In this document: in pieces, positions 24,639 to 32,199 of the stretch
Numbering within the stretch: the stretch's first letter is position 1
Layout of the letters: every line of letters begins with the position of its first letter
NCBI GenBank assembly: GCA_025055595.1
Contig: JANWWU010000027.1
Span: forward strand, 1 to 36,693
Source: Planctomycetota bacterium
GTDB lineage: Bacteria; Planctomycetota; UBA11346
Reading direction: 5' to 3'
Length of the DNA: 36,693 nt
Translations under genes and position numbers: made by a program
The notes under the pieces: generated by a model
Seen by the model: the letters and a program-made list of their open reading frames with translations, nothing else
The model's database searches: none
Told to the model about the DNA's origin: nothing

Positions 24639-25066
24639 GCCATCTCCTCCTCGCCGCGCTTGATCAAGCGGGTCGCCACCGGCAGCTTGTGCGCCTGGCG
24701 GCGCATCGCCTCCCGCGCCTGGTCTTCGGTGACGCCGGCCAGCTCGAAGAGCACGGTGCCGCGATCGACATGGGTCGCCCAGTAGTCGACATCGCCCTTG
24801 CCCGAGCCCATGCGGCTCTCCGCCGGATGCTTGGTCACCGGCCGGTGCGGGAAGATGCGGATCCACAGCTTGCCGCTCCTGCCGAGGTAGTGGCCGGCCG
24901 CGACGCGCGCGGCCTCGATCTGGCGCGCGGTGATCCGCCCCGACTCCAGGGACTGGATGCCGTAATCGCCGAAGGCCAGGCGATTGCAGGTCTGCGCGAC
25001 ATGCCCGAGCTTGTTGCGCCGGGTTTGCTGCTTGCGGTGCTTGACGCGGGCTGGGAGCATCGCCAT
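24635..25066 (-). CDS. rplP: 50S ribosomal protein L16
   Basis: Organises the A-site region of the large subunit. The 143-residue chain has [15 protein letters not shown] near the start, [19 protein letters not shown] (43-61), [19 protein letters not shown] (65-83) and [13 protein letters not shown]. It starts one base after rpsC ends and overlaps rpmC by four bases. Confidence 0.98.
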   Translation of the reverse strand: MAMLPARVKHRKQQTRRNKLGHVAQTCNRLAFGDYGIQSLESGRITARQIEAARVAAGHYLGRSGKLWIRIFPHRPVTKHPAESRMGSGKGDVDYWATHVDRGTVLFELAGVTEDQAREAMRRQAHKLPVATRLIKRGEEEMA

Positions 25067-25067
25067 G

Positions 25068-25715
25068 TCAGGCCTCCTTTTCCTGCAGCTGCGCGTAGGG
25101 CCCGTGGTTGATCCAGACGCGCACGCCGATCGCGCCGGCCGTCGTCCGCGCCATCGCGTAGCCGTAGTCGATGCACGTGTTCAGGCTGTTCATCGGCACG
25201 CTGCCGGCATGGTCGCGCTCGGTGCGCGCGATCTCGGCCCCGCCGAGCCGGCCGCCGACCTTGATCAGGATCCCGCGCGCGCCCTCGCGCATCGCGTTCT
25301 CGACCGCGCGCTTCATCGCGCGCCGGAACGAGCCGCGGCGCTCGAGCTGCTCGGCGACATTCTCGGCGACGAGCTGGGCGCTGATCTCCGGCTTGCGAAC
25401 TTCATTGATTTGCACCTTGACCGCCTGGCCCGCCAGCTTCTCGAGGCTCTTCGTCAGCGCGTCGACCTCCGCCCCGCGCTTGCCGATGATCACGCCCGGG
25501 CGGCCGGCATGCAGGGTGACCGTCATGCGGTCGGCCTTGCGCTCGATCAGGATCTTCTCGATCGCCGCGCTGGCGAACTTGCGCTTGAGGTAGTCGCGGA
25601 TCTGCGCGTCCTGGAGGACGAGCTGCGCGTACTTGCGGCCCTTGGCGAACCACACCGAGCGGTGCGGTTCGGTGATGCCAATGCGGAAGCCGAGCGGATG
25701 GATCTTATGCCCCAT
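25068..25715 (-). CDS. rpsC: 30S ribosomal protein S3
   Basis: Part of the mRNA entry tunnel. The 215-residue chain opens MGHKIHPLGFRIGITEPHRS, carries the KH-type segment GRPGVIIGKRGAEVDALTKS (71-90) and in the second half GILIKVGGRLGGAEIARTE (145-163). Length is normal. It lies three bases after rplV and one before rplP. Confidence 0.98.
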   Translation of the reverse strand: MGHKIHPLGFRIGITEPHRSVWFAKGRKYAQLVLQDAQIRDYLKRKFASAAIEKILIERKADRMTVTLHAGRPGVIIGKRGAEVDALTKSLEKLAGQAVKVQINEVRKPEISAQLVAENVAEQLERRGSFRRAMKRAVENAMREGARGILIKVGGRLGGAEIARTERDHAGSVPMNSLNTCIDYGYAMARTTAGAIGVRVWINHGPYAQLQEKEA

Positions 25716-25718
25716 GAC

Positions 25719-26081
25719 TCATCCCTTGCGGGCAGCCGGCTGCACGGCGACCCCGATGGTGATGTGGCTGTTGCGCCGCCAGCGCGCCGCCGTGCGCCCG
25801 CGGCTGGCCGGCCGCCAGCGCTTGAGGACCATCCCCTTGTCGACGCGGGCATCGACGACGACGAGATCCATCGGATCGACGCCGCCGAGGTTGACGGCGT
25901 TGGCGACGGCGCTGTCGAGCACCTTCTTCATGATCGCCGAGCCGCGACGCAGGTCGAAGGCGAGGATGTTGACGGCATCGGCGACGCGCTTGCCGCGGAT
26001 CAGCTGGCAGCACAGGCCGGCCTTGCGCGGGCTGATCCGGGCGTTGCGCAGCACGGCATGAAATCGCTTCTGGTCGCTCAC
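25719..26081 (-). CDS. rplV: 50S ribosomal protein L22
   Basis: A large-subunit protein lining the exit tunnel. The 120-residue chain has [20 protein letters not shown] (12-31), [20 protein letters not shown] (48-67) and [21 protein letters not shown], which holds the tunnel hairpin. The start is a GTG that overlaps the rpsS stop (GTGA). The Cys-Cys in the first motif is unusual but not disabling. Confidence 0.97.
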   Translation of the reverse strand: MSDQKRFHAVLRNARISPRKAGLCCQLIRGKRVADAVNILAFDLRRGSAIMKKVLDSAVANAVNLGGVDPMDLVVVDARVDKGMVLKRWRPASRGRTAARWRRNSHITIGVAVQPAARKG

Positions 26082-26356
26082 TTGCCCTCCTCCTTCTTGG
26101 CGCCGCTGTGGCCGCGGAAGACGCGGGTGATCGCGAACTCGCCGAGCTTGTGCCCGACCATGTTGTCGGTGATCAGCACCTTGGTGAAACTCTTGCCGTT
26201 GTGGACCTCGAAGGTGTGGCCGATGAAGTCGGGAACGACGGTGCAGGCGCGCGACCAGGTGCGGATCGGCGTGCGCTCGCCGCTCGCCTTCTGCTTCTCG
26301 ACCTTGGCGAGCAGCTTGAGATCGACGAAGGGACCCTTGCGGGAGCTGCGCGACAT
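26078..26356 (-). CDS. rpsS: 30S ribosomal protein S19
   Basis: A small-subunit head protein near S13. The 92-residue chain opens [20 protein letters not shown] and has [20 protein letters not shown] (28-47), [20 protein letters not shown] (49-68) and ends [16 protein letters not shown] plus a short tail. Length is standard. It overlaps rplV by four bases and follows rplB by one. Confidence 0.98.
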   Translation of the reverse strand: MSRSSRKGPFVDLKLLAKVEKQKASGERTPIRTWSRACTVVPDFIGHTFEVHNGKSFTKVLITDNMVGHKLGEFAITRVFRGHSGAKKEEGK

Positions 26357-26357
26357 C

Positions 26358-27206
26358 TCAGGCCTCCGTGGTCATCGCCCGCCCATCGCGGCGGCGAATG
26401 ATGAAGACATTGTTGCGGTTCTTGCGCTTCCTCGTCTTCTTGCCGTCGACCAGGCCCCACGGCGAGCAGTGCTGGCGGCCGCCGTTGGTGTGCCCCTCGC
26501 CGCCGCCCAGGGGGTGGGCGATCGGGTTCATCGAGTTGCCGCTGACCGTCGGGCGGATGCCGAGCCAGCGGTTGCGTCCGGCCTTGCCGATCACCCGCAC
26601 ATTGGCATCGCCGCGACCGACGACGCCGATGGTCGCGCGGCAGGTCGCCGGCACGCGGCGGATCTCGCCGCTGGGCAGGGCGAGGATCGCCTTGTCGCCA
26701 TCGATCGCCATCAGGCGGGCGAAGGTGCCGGCGGCGCGTGCCAGCTGGCCGCCGCGCCCGGGCTGCAGCTCGACGTTGTGCACCTCGATGCCCTGCGGCA
26801 CATGGCGCAGCTCCATCGCGCAGCCGATGTTCGGGTCGCCGGCGCCGGAGTAGCTGACGACCGTCATCCCGACCTGCAGGTCCTTGGCGGCGAGGATGTA
26901 GCCCTTCTCGCCATCGGCGTAGGTGACGAGCGCGATGCGGCAGTTGCGATAGGGGTCGTACTCGATCGCCGTCACCTTGCCCGGAACATCGAGCTTCTTG
27001 CGCTTGAAGTCGACGAGGCGGTAGAGGCGCGGGTGGCGCCCGCCCTTGTGCCAGCAGGTGATGCGCCCCTGGCTGTTGCGGCCGGCGCGGTAGGGGATCT
27101 TGATCACCAGGCTCTTCTCGGGCTCGTCCTTGGTGATTTCGGAGAAGTCCGGGATCGTCGCGTGGCGCGCCCCGGGGCTGGCGGTATGCAGGCGGCGATA
27201 CGGCAT
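26358..27206 (-). CDS. rplB: 50S ribosomal protein L2
   Basis: Needed for subunit association and peptidyl transferase activity. The 282-residue chain opens [20 protein letters not shown] and holds [20 protein letters not shown] (43-62) and, near the C-terminus, [20 protein letters not shown] with the conserved histidine, followed by SPWG. The gene lies one base after rplW. All parts of the protein look intact. Confidence 0.98.
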   Translation of the reverse strand: MPYRRLHTASPGARHATIPDFSEITKDEPEKSLVIKIPYRAGRNSQGRITCWHKGGRHPRLYRLVDFKRKKLDVPGKVTAIEYDPYRNCRIALVTYADGEKGYILAAKDLQVGMTVVSYSGAGDPNIGCAMELRHVPQGIEVHNVELQPGRGGQLARAAGTFARLMAIDGDKAILALPSGEIRRVPATCRATIGVVGRGDANVRVIGKAGRNRWLGIRPTVSGNSMNPIAHPLGGGEGHTNGGRQHCSPWGLVDGKKTRKRKNRNNVFIIRRRDGRAMTTEA

Positions 27207-27207
27207 C

Positions 27208-27489
27208 TCACACCCCCTCGATGCGCTGGCCCTCGGCGACGGTGACGATCGCCTTCTTCCAGCGGCTCTCCTGGCCGGCGGCGCGGGTGCGCAGGCGGCG
27301 CTTCTTGCCGCGGCAGTTCATCGTGTTGACCTTGACGACCTTGACCTTGAACAGGGCCTCGACCGCCGCCGCGATCTGCACCTTGTTGGCCAGCGGATTG
27401 ACCGCGAAGGTGTACTGATTGAGCTTGTTCTGCAGGTGCACGGTCTTCTCGGAGACGACCGGACGCACGATGATCTGATGCGGAGTCAT
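27208..27489 (-). CDS. rplW: 50S ribosomal protein L23
   Basis: The docking site for trigger factor and SRP at the exit tunnel. The 93-residue chain has [20 protein letters not shown] at its start, NQYTFAVNPLANKVQIAAAV (29-48), then VVKVNTMNCRGKKRR. The ATG at 27489 overlaps the rplD stop as ATGA. The upstream open frame is shadow inside rplD and is left out. Confidence 0.97.
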   Translation of the reverse strand: MTPHQIIVRPVVSEKTVHLQNKLNQYTFAVNPLANKVQIAAAVEALFKVKVVKVNTMNCRGKKRRLRTRAAGQESRWKKAIVTVAEGQRIEGV

Positions 27490-28118
27490 GGCAGCTCCTT
27501 GACCAGCGCCTCGAGGGCCGGCCGCGCGAAGATCAGGTGCGTGTGCGTCAGCACGATGCCGGCATGCAGGTTGCGCCGCTCGGCGACGGCGACGCGCGGC
27601 AGGTTGCGCGCGCTGAGCACGAGGTTCGGCTGATGGCCTTCGCTGACGATCAGCGCCGAGCGCTCGCCGACGCCGATCGCAGCGAGCAGCTTGGCCAGCG
27701 GCCTGGTCTTCGGCTTCGACGGATCGAGGCCTTCGACGGCGCAGACGCAGCCCGACTCCAGGCGCCAGCGCAGCGCCGAGCGCGTCGCGATGCGCCGCTC
27801 CTGGGCGTTGAGCACGATCGTGTAGTCGCGCGGGCGCACCGGATGCGCGCGGCCGCCGCCAACCCACTGCGGCGAGCGGATCGAGCCCTGGCGGGCGCGC
27901 CCGGTGCCCTTCTGACGCCACGGCTTCTTGCCGCCGCCGGCGACCTCGCCGCGGTTCTTCGTCTTGTGCGTGCCCTGGCGCTGCGAGGCGAGATGCGCGA
28001 TCAGCGCCAGCTTGAGCAGCGGCTTGCGCACGGCGACATCGAACTTCGCGGGATCGACCGCGATCTCGCCGGTCTTGGCGCCGCTGAGGTCGTAGACGGG
28101 AACAGCGATGGCGGTCAT
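27486..28118 (-). CDS. rplD: 50S ribosomal protein L4
   Basis: A large-subunit assembly protein; in E. coli it also represses the S10 operon by binding its leader. The 210-residue chain has [20 protein letters not shown] (36-55) and [20 protein letters not shown] (62-81), then [20 protein letters not shown]. The start at 28118 follows rplC after two bases. If L4-based control exists here, its target would be the rpsJ leader upstream of 29052. Confidence 0.97.
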   Translation of the reverse strand: MTAIAVPVYDLSGAKTGEIAVDPAKFDVAVRKPLLKLALIAHLASQRQGTHKTKNRGEVAGGGKKPWRQKGTGRARQGSIRSPQWVGGGRAHPVRPRDYTIVLNAQERRIATRSALRWRLESGCVCAVEGLDPSKPKTRPLAKLLAAIGVGERSALIVSEGHQPNLVLSARNLPRVAVAERRNLHAGIVLTHTHLIFARPALEALVKELP

Positions 28119-28120
28119 GG

Positions 28121-28735
28121 TCAGGCCTGCTTGATCTCGACCAGGCCGCCGTTGGGCCCGGGGACGGCGCCCTTGACGACGACCAGGTGGTTCTCGGGAT
28201 CGATCGACATGATGCGCAGGTTGCGGACGGTCACGCGCTCGTGGCCGTAGTGGCCGGCCATCGGATGCCCGGGGTCGATGCGCGCCGGGTCCATGCGCGC
28301 GCCGATCGAGCCGGGGCGACGCTCGCCCATGTGGCCGTGGCTGGCGTACTGGCCGGCGAAGTTGTGCCGCTTCATCACGCCGGCGAAGCCCCGGCCCTTG
28401 CTGATGCCGACGACATCGCAGCGCTTCGAGGCATCGAGCAGCGCCACCGTCAGCTGCGCGCCGGGCTTGGCCTCGATGCCTGGCGCGACCGGCACCTCGC
28501 GCAGCGCCTCGCGGAACGCGACCTTCGCCTTCTGGTACTCGCCGGCGATCGGCTTGTTCAGCTTGCGGCGACGGCGGCCGACCGCGACCTTGAGCGCCGC
28601 GAAGCCGTGCTTCTCCGGCGTCTTCACCTCGACGACTTCGTTGGGCAGGCACTGGATGACGGTGACCGGCACCGCCTCCTCGCCGTCGTATACCCGGGTC
28701 ATCCCCAGCTTCGTGCCATAGAGCGCGACGGCCAT
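28121..28735 (-). CDS. rplC: 50S ribosomal protein L3
   Basis: An early-assembly protein reaching the peptidyl transferase centre. The 204-residue chain has [20 protein letters not shown] (5-24), then [20 protein letters not shown] (107-126) and [20 protein letters not shown] with PAKR-like variation. The ATG at 28735 is set by homology and lies two bases after rpsJ ends; the frame upstream is shadow. Confidence 0.97.
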   Translation of the reverse strand: MAVALYGTKLGMTRVYDGEEAVPVTVIQCLPNEVVEVKTPEKHGFAALKVAVGRRRRKLNKPIAGEYQKAKVAFREALREVPVAPGIEAKPGAQLTVALLDASKRCDVVGISKGRGFAGVMKRHNFAGQYASHGHMGERRPGSIGARMDPARIDPGHPMAGHYGHERVTVRNLRIMSIDPENHLVVVKGAVPGPNGGLVEIKQA

Positions 28736-28737
28736 GC

Positions 28738-29052
28738 TCACCTCACCGTCTGCTTGATCGTGATGTCGACGCCGGCCGGGACATCGACGCGCGAGAAGAC
28801 CTCGTTGGTCTTCGCCGTCGGCTCGATGATGTCGATGATCCGGCAGTGCGTGCGCAGCTCGAACTGCTCGCGCGACTTCTTGTCGACATGCGGCGAGCGC
28901 TGCACGGTGAAGCGCTCGATGCGCGTCGGCAGCGGGATCGGGCCGGCGACGCGGGCGCCCGTGCGCTTGGCGGTCTCGACGATGTCCTGCGCGGCCTTGT
29001 CGAGGATACGGTGATCGTACGCCTCGAGGCGGATCCTGATCTTCTCGTTCAC
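28738..29052 (-). CDS. rpsJ: 30S ribosomal protein S10
   Basis: A small-subunit head protein that also serves as NusE in transcription antitermination. The 104-residue chain opens [20 protein letters not shown] and has [20 protein letters not shown] (37-56), then [14 protein letters not shown]. The start is a GTG with an AGGGGA site about six bases upstream. It is the first gene of the ribosomal run; S12, S7, EF-G and EF-Tu are not upstream, where dnaG is found instead. Confidence 0.97.
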   Translation of the reverse strand: MNEKIRIRLEAYDHRILDKAAQDIVETAKRTGARVAGPIPLPTRIERFTVQRSPHVDKKSREQFELRTHCRIIDIIEPTAKTNEVFSRVDVPAGVDITIKQTVR

Positions 29053-29351
29053 AGTGTCCCCTGGCGCGATGCCGGGTCAGCCTCACGGCTGCGGTGGGCC
29101 CCTTGGACCACGACCCTCGCGGGTCTGCCGCTGGCGGCGGGCTTGGACCCCCAGCGGCGGCCCCCAGAGGTGGCGAGCGAGCTCGCCACATGGGTGGAGC
29201 GTGGCATGCTATGGCTCTCGCAAGCTGCGCAAGAGGGCAGTGCGGCAGCCCTCTGCCCAGTTTCGGGCGGCGGAGCCGCCGGTCAAGCGCGCGGCGCGCT
29301 GGCCGCGCGCCGCCCGCCTTGCCGGCCGGCGCAGCGGGGAAGCATCGCGGC
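29053..29351. promoter_or_regulatory. Hairpin-rich region between rpsJ and dnaG
   Basis: These 299 bases hold no gene I can support and should include the promoters for the ribosomal run and for dnaG. They are packed with perfect inverted repeats: 29112-29125 (5-base stem, tcgc loop), 29127-29158 (8-base arms), 29170-29189 (8-base stem, cgag loop), 29232-29254 (7-base arms), 29268-29281 and 29287-29310 (9-base arms, six-base loop). The octamer cttggacc occurs at 29102-29109 and 29142-29149. A weak minus-strand promoter (TTGCGC, complement of 29227-29232; TAGCAT, complement of 29206-29211) is possible. On the minus strand the hairpins nearest rpsJ would form its leader RNA. Confidence 0.5.
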
Positions 29352-31166
29352 ATGCCCCGCTACAGCGAGGAGCAGGTCCGGCGGGTGCGCGAGGCGATCG
29401 ATCTCGCGCAGCTGATGAACGAATACACGCCAGTGCGCCGCGCTGGGCACGACTTCGTCTGCTGCTGCCCCTTCCACCAGGAGCGGACGCCCTCGCTGCA
29501 TATCTATGTCGCCGACCAGCACTACTACTGCTTCGGCTGCAAGGCGCACGGCGATGTCTTCAGCCTGGTGATGGCCAAGGAGAACCTCGGCTTCGCCGAC
29601 GCCGTCGAGTGGCTGGCGCGGCGCGCCGGCATCGTCCTCGAGCCGCTGGCCGGCGGCGCGCGCGAGGAGCGCGAGGCGCGCTCCTCGCTGCTGGCCGCCG
29701 TCGAGTTCGCCTGCGGCTTCTACGAGCGCTGCCTGTGGGAGTCGAGCGAGGCCGCCGCCGCCCGGCGCTATCTGCTCGAGCAGCGGCGGCTGAGCATCGA
29801 GACCTGCCGCCGCTTCCGCGTCGGCTGGGCGCCGGGGCGCAACCAGCTGCTCGCCGCGGCGCGCGCCGCCGGCCACGATCCGCGCGTTCTGCAGCGCGTC
29901 GACCTCGTGGTCGAGCGGCAGGGAACGCTCGGCGACCGCTTCTTCGCGCGCATCACCTTCCCGATCTGCGACCGCTTTGGGCATCCGCTGGCCTTCAGCG
30001 CCCGCCTGCTGCCGGAGGCCGAGGCCGCGGCCAAGGCCGAGGGCCGCGGGGTCGGCAAGTACATCAACAACACCGACACCCCGCTGTACCGCAAGTCGAC
30101 GCATGTCTTCAACCTCCATCACGCGCGCCTGCACTGCCGCGAAGAGGGGCGGCTGATCGTGATGGAGGGCCCGACCGATGTGATGGCCGCCGATCAAGCG
30201 GGGATTCATGCCTGCGTCGCCGTCCTCGGCACGGCGCTCAGCGGCGAGCACGCGCGCCAGCTGGCGACGCTGATCGGCGACCGCGGCGATCTCGTCCTGC
30301 TCTTCGACGGCGATCGCGCTGGCCAGGAGAACGCGCTCAAGGCGGTGCGCACCTGCCTCGCCGCCGGCGTCGCCAGCAAGGTGGTGATCCTGCCCGACGA
30401 CAGCGACCCCGCCGAGCTGCTGGCCGAGGGCGGCGAGGCCGGCAAGCAGGCCTTCCTCGCCGCGCTGCAGGGGGCGCGGCGCGACTTCGACCACTTGCTG
30501 CAGGCGGTGGCGCCGGCGCCGGCCCGTCTCGATCGCCGCGGCCAGCTCGCCGCCGCCGATGCCGTGCTCGCGGCGATCGACAGCGAGCCCGACCGCGAGC
30601 TCGCGGCCCTGCATCTCGCCGACGCCGCGGCCTGGCTCGGCCTTCCGGAGTCCCTGCTGCGCCAGCGCCAGGCCGGGGCGCAGCCGCGTGCGCCCAGCGC
30701 CGCGTCGGAGCGCGCGCGCGAGCCCGCGGCGCTGCCGCTGCATCTCGCTCAGGCCCTGCACATCCTGGTCCACGAGCGCGCGCTGCGCGGGCAGGCCGAC
30801 GCCCTGGGCCTGGAGCCGCGCCACTGGCCGGCGCCCTGGGACGCGCTGGCGGCGGCCCTGCTGCTCGCCGATCCCCCCGATGTCCACGCGATCGTCGCCG
30901 ATCCCGCGGTCGCGGCGCAGCCGCCGCTGGCGGAGGCGGCGCATCGCTGGGCGGCGCTGCCGCTGGCCGACGCCGTGCCGGCGATCGGCGATCCGGCGGC
31001 GCGCCTCGCCGAGATCGCGCGCACCGTGCTGCGCGAGGAGACTCAGCAGCGCTTGCGCGCCCTCGATCAGGAGATCGCCGAGGCCGAGCGCACCGGCGCG
31101 CGCGAGCGCCTGCGGCAGCTGCTCGCCGAGCGCCATGCCTGCGCGCGGCAGCTGCATGCCGGCTGA
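29352..31166 (+). CDS. dnaG: DNA primase
   Basis: Makes RNA primers at the replication fork. The 604-residue chain has a zinc domain with Cys39-x2-His42 and Cys60-x2-Cys63 (CPFHQERTPS and YCFGCKAHGDV). The catalytic core includes RITFPICDRFGHPLAFSARL and a TOPRIM fold with EGPTDVMAADQAG (Glu272) and DGDRAGQ (Asp319, Asp321). EGPTD replaces the more familiar EGYMD. The last 200 residues are the helicase-binding type region, rich in alanine. The ATG at 29352 is set by homology; the open frame upstream runs through the hairpin region and is not coding. Its stop is back to back with the obg stop. rpoD is not adjacent. Confidence 0.95.
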   Translation: MPRYSEEQVRRVREAIDLAQLMNEYTPVRRAGHDFVCCCPFHQERTPSLHIYVADQHYYCFGCKAHGDVFSLVMAKENLGFADAVEWLARRAGIVLEPLAGGAREEREARSSLLAAVEFACGFYERCLWESSEAAAARRYLLEQRRLSIETCRRFRVGWAPGRNQLLAAARAAGHDPRVLQRVDLVVERQGTLGDRFFARITFPICDRFGHPLAFSARLLPEAEAAAKAEGRGVGKYINNTDTPLYRKSTHVFNLHHARLHCREEGRLIVMEGPTDVMAADQAGIHACVAVLGTALSGEHARQLATLIGDRGDLVLLFDGDRAGQENALKAVRTCLAAGVASKVVILPDDSDPAELLAEGGEAGKQAFLAALQGARRDFDHLLQAVAPAPARLDRRGQLAAADAVLAAIDSEPDRELAALHLADAAAWLGLPESLLRQRQAGAQPRAPSAASERAREPAALPLHLAQALHILVHERALRGQADALGLEPRHWPAPWDALAAALLLADPPDVHAIVADPAVAAQPPLAEAAHRWAALPLADAVPAIGDPAARLAEIARTVLREETQQRLRALDQEIAEAERTGARERLRQLLAERHACARQLHAG

Positions 31167-32162
31167 TCAGGCGGCGCGCTCCGGCACCAGGGCGAGCAGG
31201 CGCTGCGCCAGCTCCGGGATGCCGGCGCCGCTGACCGCGCTGATGCACAGGACCGGCTCCGAGAGCTGCGCGCCGAGGGCCGCGGCGAGCTGCGGCAGCT
31301 CGGGGCGAGCGTCGAGCTTGTTGAGCACGATCAGCTGGGGGCGGGCGGCGAGCGCGGGCGCGTAGCGCGCCAGTTCGCGGTTGACCGTCGCCAGGCGCTG
31401 CCGCAGCTCGTCGAGCCCGCCCTCGCTGCCGTCGACGAGGTGCAGCAGCAGGGCGCAGCGCTCGACATGGCGCAGGAACTGGTGGCCGAGGCCTCGACCC
31501 TCGGCGGCGCCCTCGATCAGGCCGGGGATGTCGGCCAGCACCAGCGTGCGCTCCGGCCGCTCGATGACCCCCAGCTGCGGCTCGAGGGTGGTGAAGGGAT
31601 ATGGCGCGATCTTCGGCCTGGCCCGCGACAGGCGCGACAGCAGCGTGCTCTTGCCGGCATTCGGCAGTCCGATGATCCCGACATCGGCGATCAGCTTGAG
31701 CTCGAGGCGCAGGCGCAGCTCGAGCCCCGGCTCGCCGGGCGTGCTCTGCCGCGGCGCCTGGTTGGTGCTGCTCTTGAAGCGGGCATTGCCCTTGCCGCCG
31801 CGGCCGCCGGCGCAGACGACCAGCCGTTGGCCGGGGGCAGTGAGGTCGGCGAGCAGCTCGCCGCTCTCGGCGAGATACACCAGCGTGCCGCAGGGCACGG
31901 GGATCTCGAGGTCCTCTCCGGAGCGTCCGGTGCGCTCCCCGCCCTCGCCCTTGGCGCCGTCCTCGGCCTTCCAGCGCGGACGGCGCGAGAGGTGGCCGAG
32001 CGTGTTGAGGTGGGGGTTGGCGACGAGCACGACATCGCCGCCGCGCCCGCCATCGCCGCCATCGGGTCCGCCCTCGGGCACGAACTTCTCGCGGCGGAAG
32101 CTGACCGCGCCATCGCCGCCACGGCCGGAGCGGACGACGATCTCCACCTCGTCCTTCAACAT
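31167..32162 (-). CDS. obg: GTPase Obg (CgtA)
   Basis: A ribosome-associated GTPase needed for large-subunit maturation. The 331-residue chain has the glycine-rich Obg fold (1-155, for example [14 protein letters not shown] at 31-44) and a G domain with GLPNAGKST (165-173), the switch TTLEP (191-195), DIPGLIEGA (211-219), NKLD (281-284) and SAVSG. There is no extra C-terminal domain, as in E. coli-like short forms. The ATG at 32162 is chosen because LKDEVEIVV is the usual start; an upstream TTG at 32195 is possible but unlikely. It is 37 bases downstream of the chemoreceptor gene. Confidence 0.96.
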   Translation of the reverse strand: MLKDEVEIVVRSGRGGDGAVSFRREKFVPEGGPDGGDGGRGGDVVLVANPHLNTLGHLSRRPRWKAEDGAKGEGGERTGRSGEDLEIPVPCGTLVYLAESGELLADLTAPGQRLVVCAGGRGGKGNARFKSSTNQAPRQSTPGEPGLELRLRLELKLIADVGIIGLPNAGKSTLLSRLSRARPKIAPYPFTTLEPQLGVIERPERTLVLADIPGLIEGAAEGRGLGHQFLRHVERCALLLHLVDGSEGGLDELRQRLATVNRELARYAPALAARPQLIVLNKLDARPELPQLAAALGAQLSEPVLCISAVSGAGIPELAQRLLALVPERAA

Positions 32163-32199
32163 GCCGGCATGCTCCGGCGCCGGCGCCCGGGCCAAGGCC

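Noticed and set aside
29094-29351. N-terminal extension of DnaG through the hairpin region
   Set aside because: The added 86 residues are Arg/Gly/Ala-rich low complexity, and the family start fits the ATG at 29352.
32165-32199. Palindromic GGCGCC/CCGG-rich gap between the chemoreceptor and obg as a terminator
   Set aside because: There is no following T-run, and the gap is short with obg directly downstream on the same strand. A small hairpin is possible but a terminator cannot be supported.
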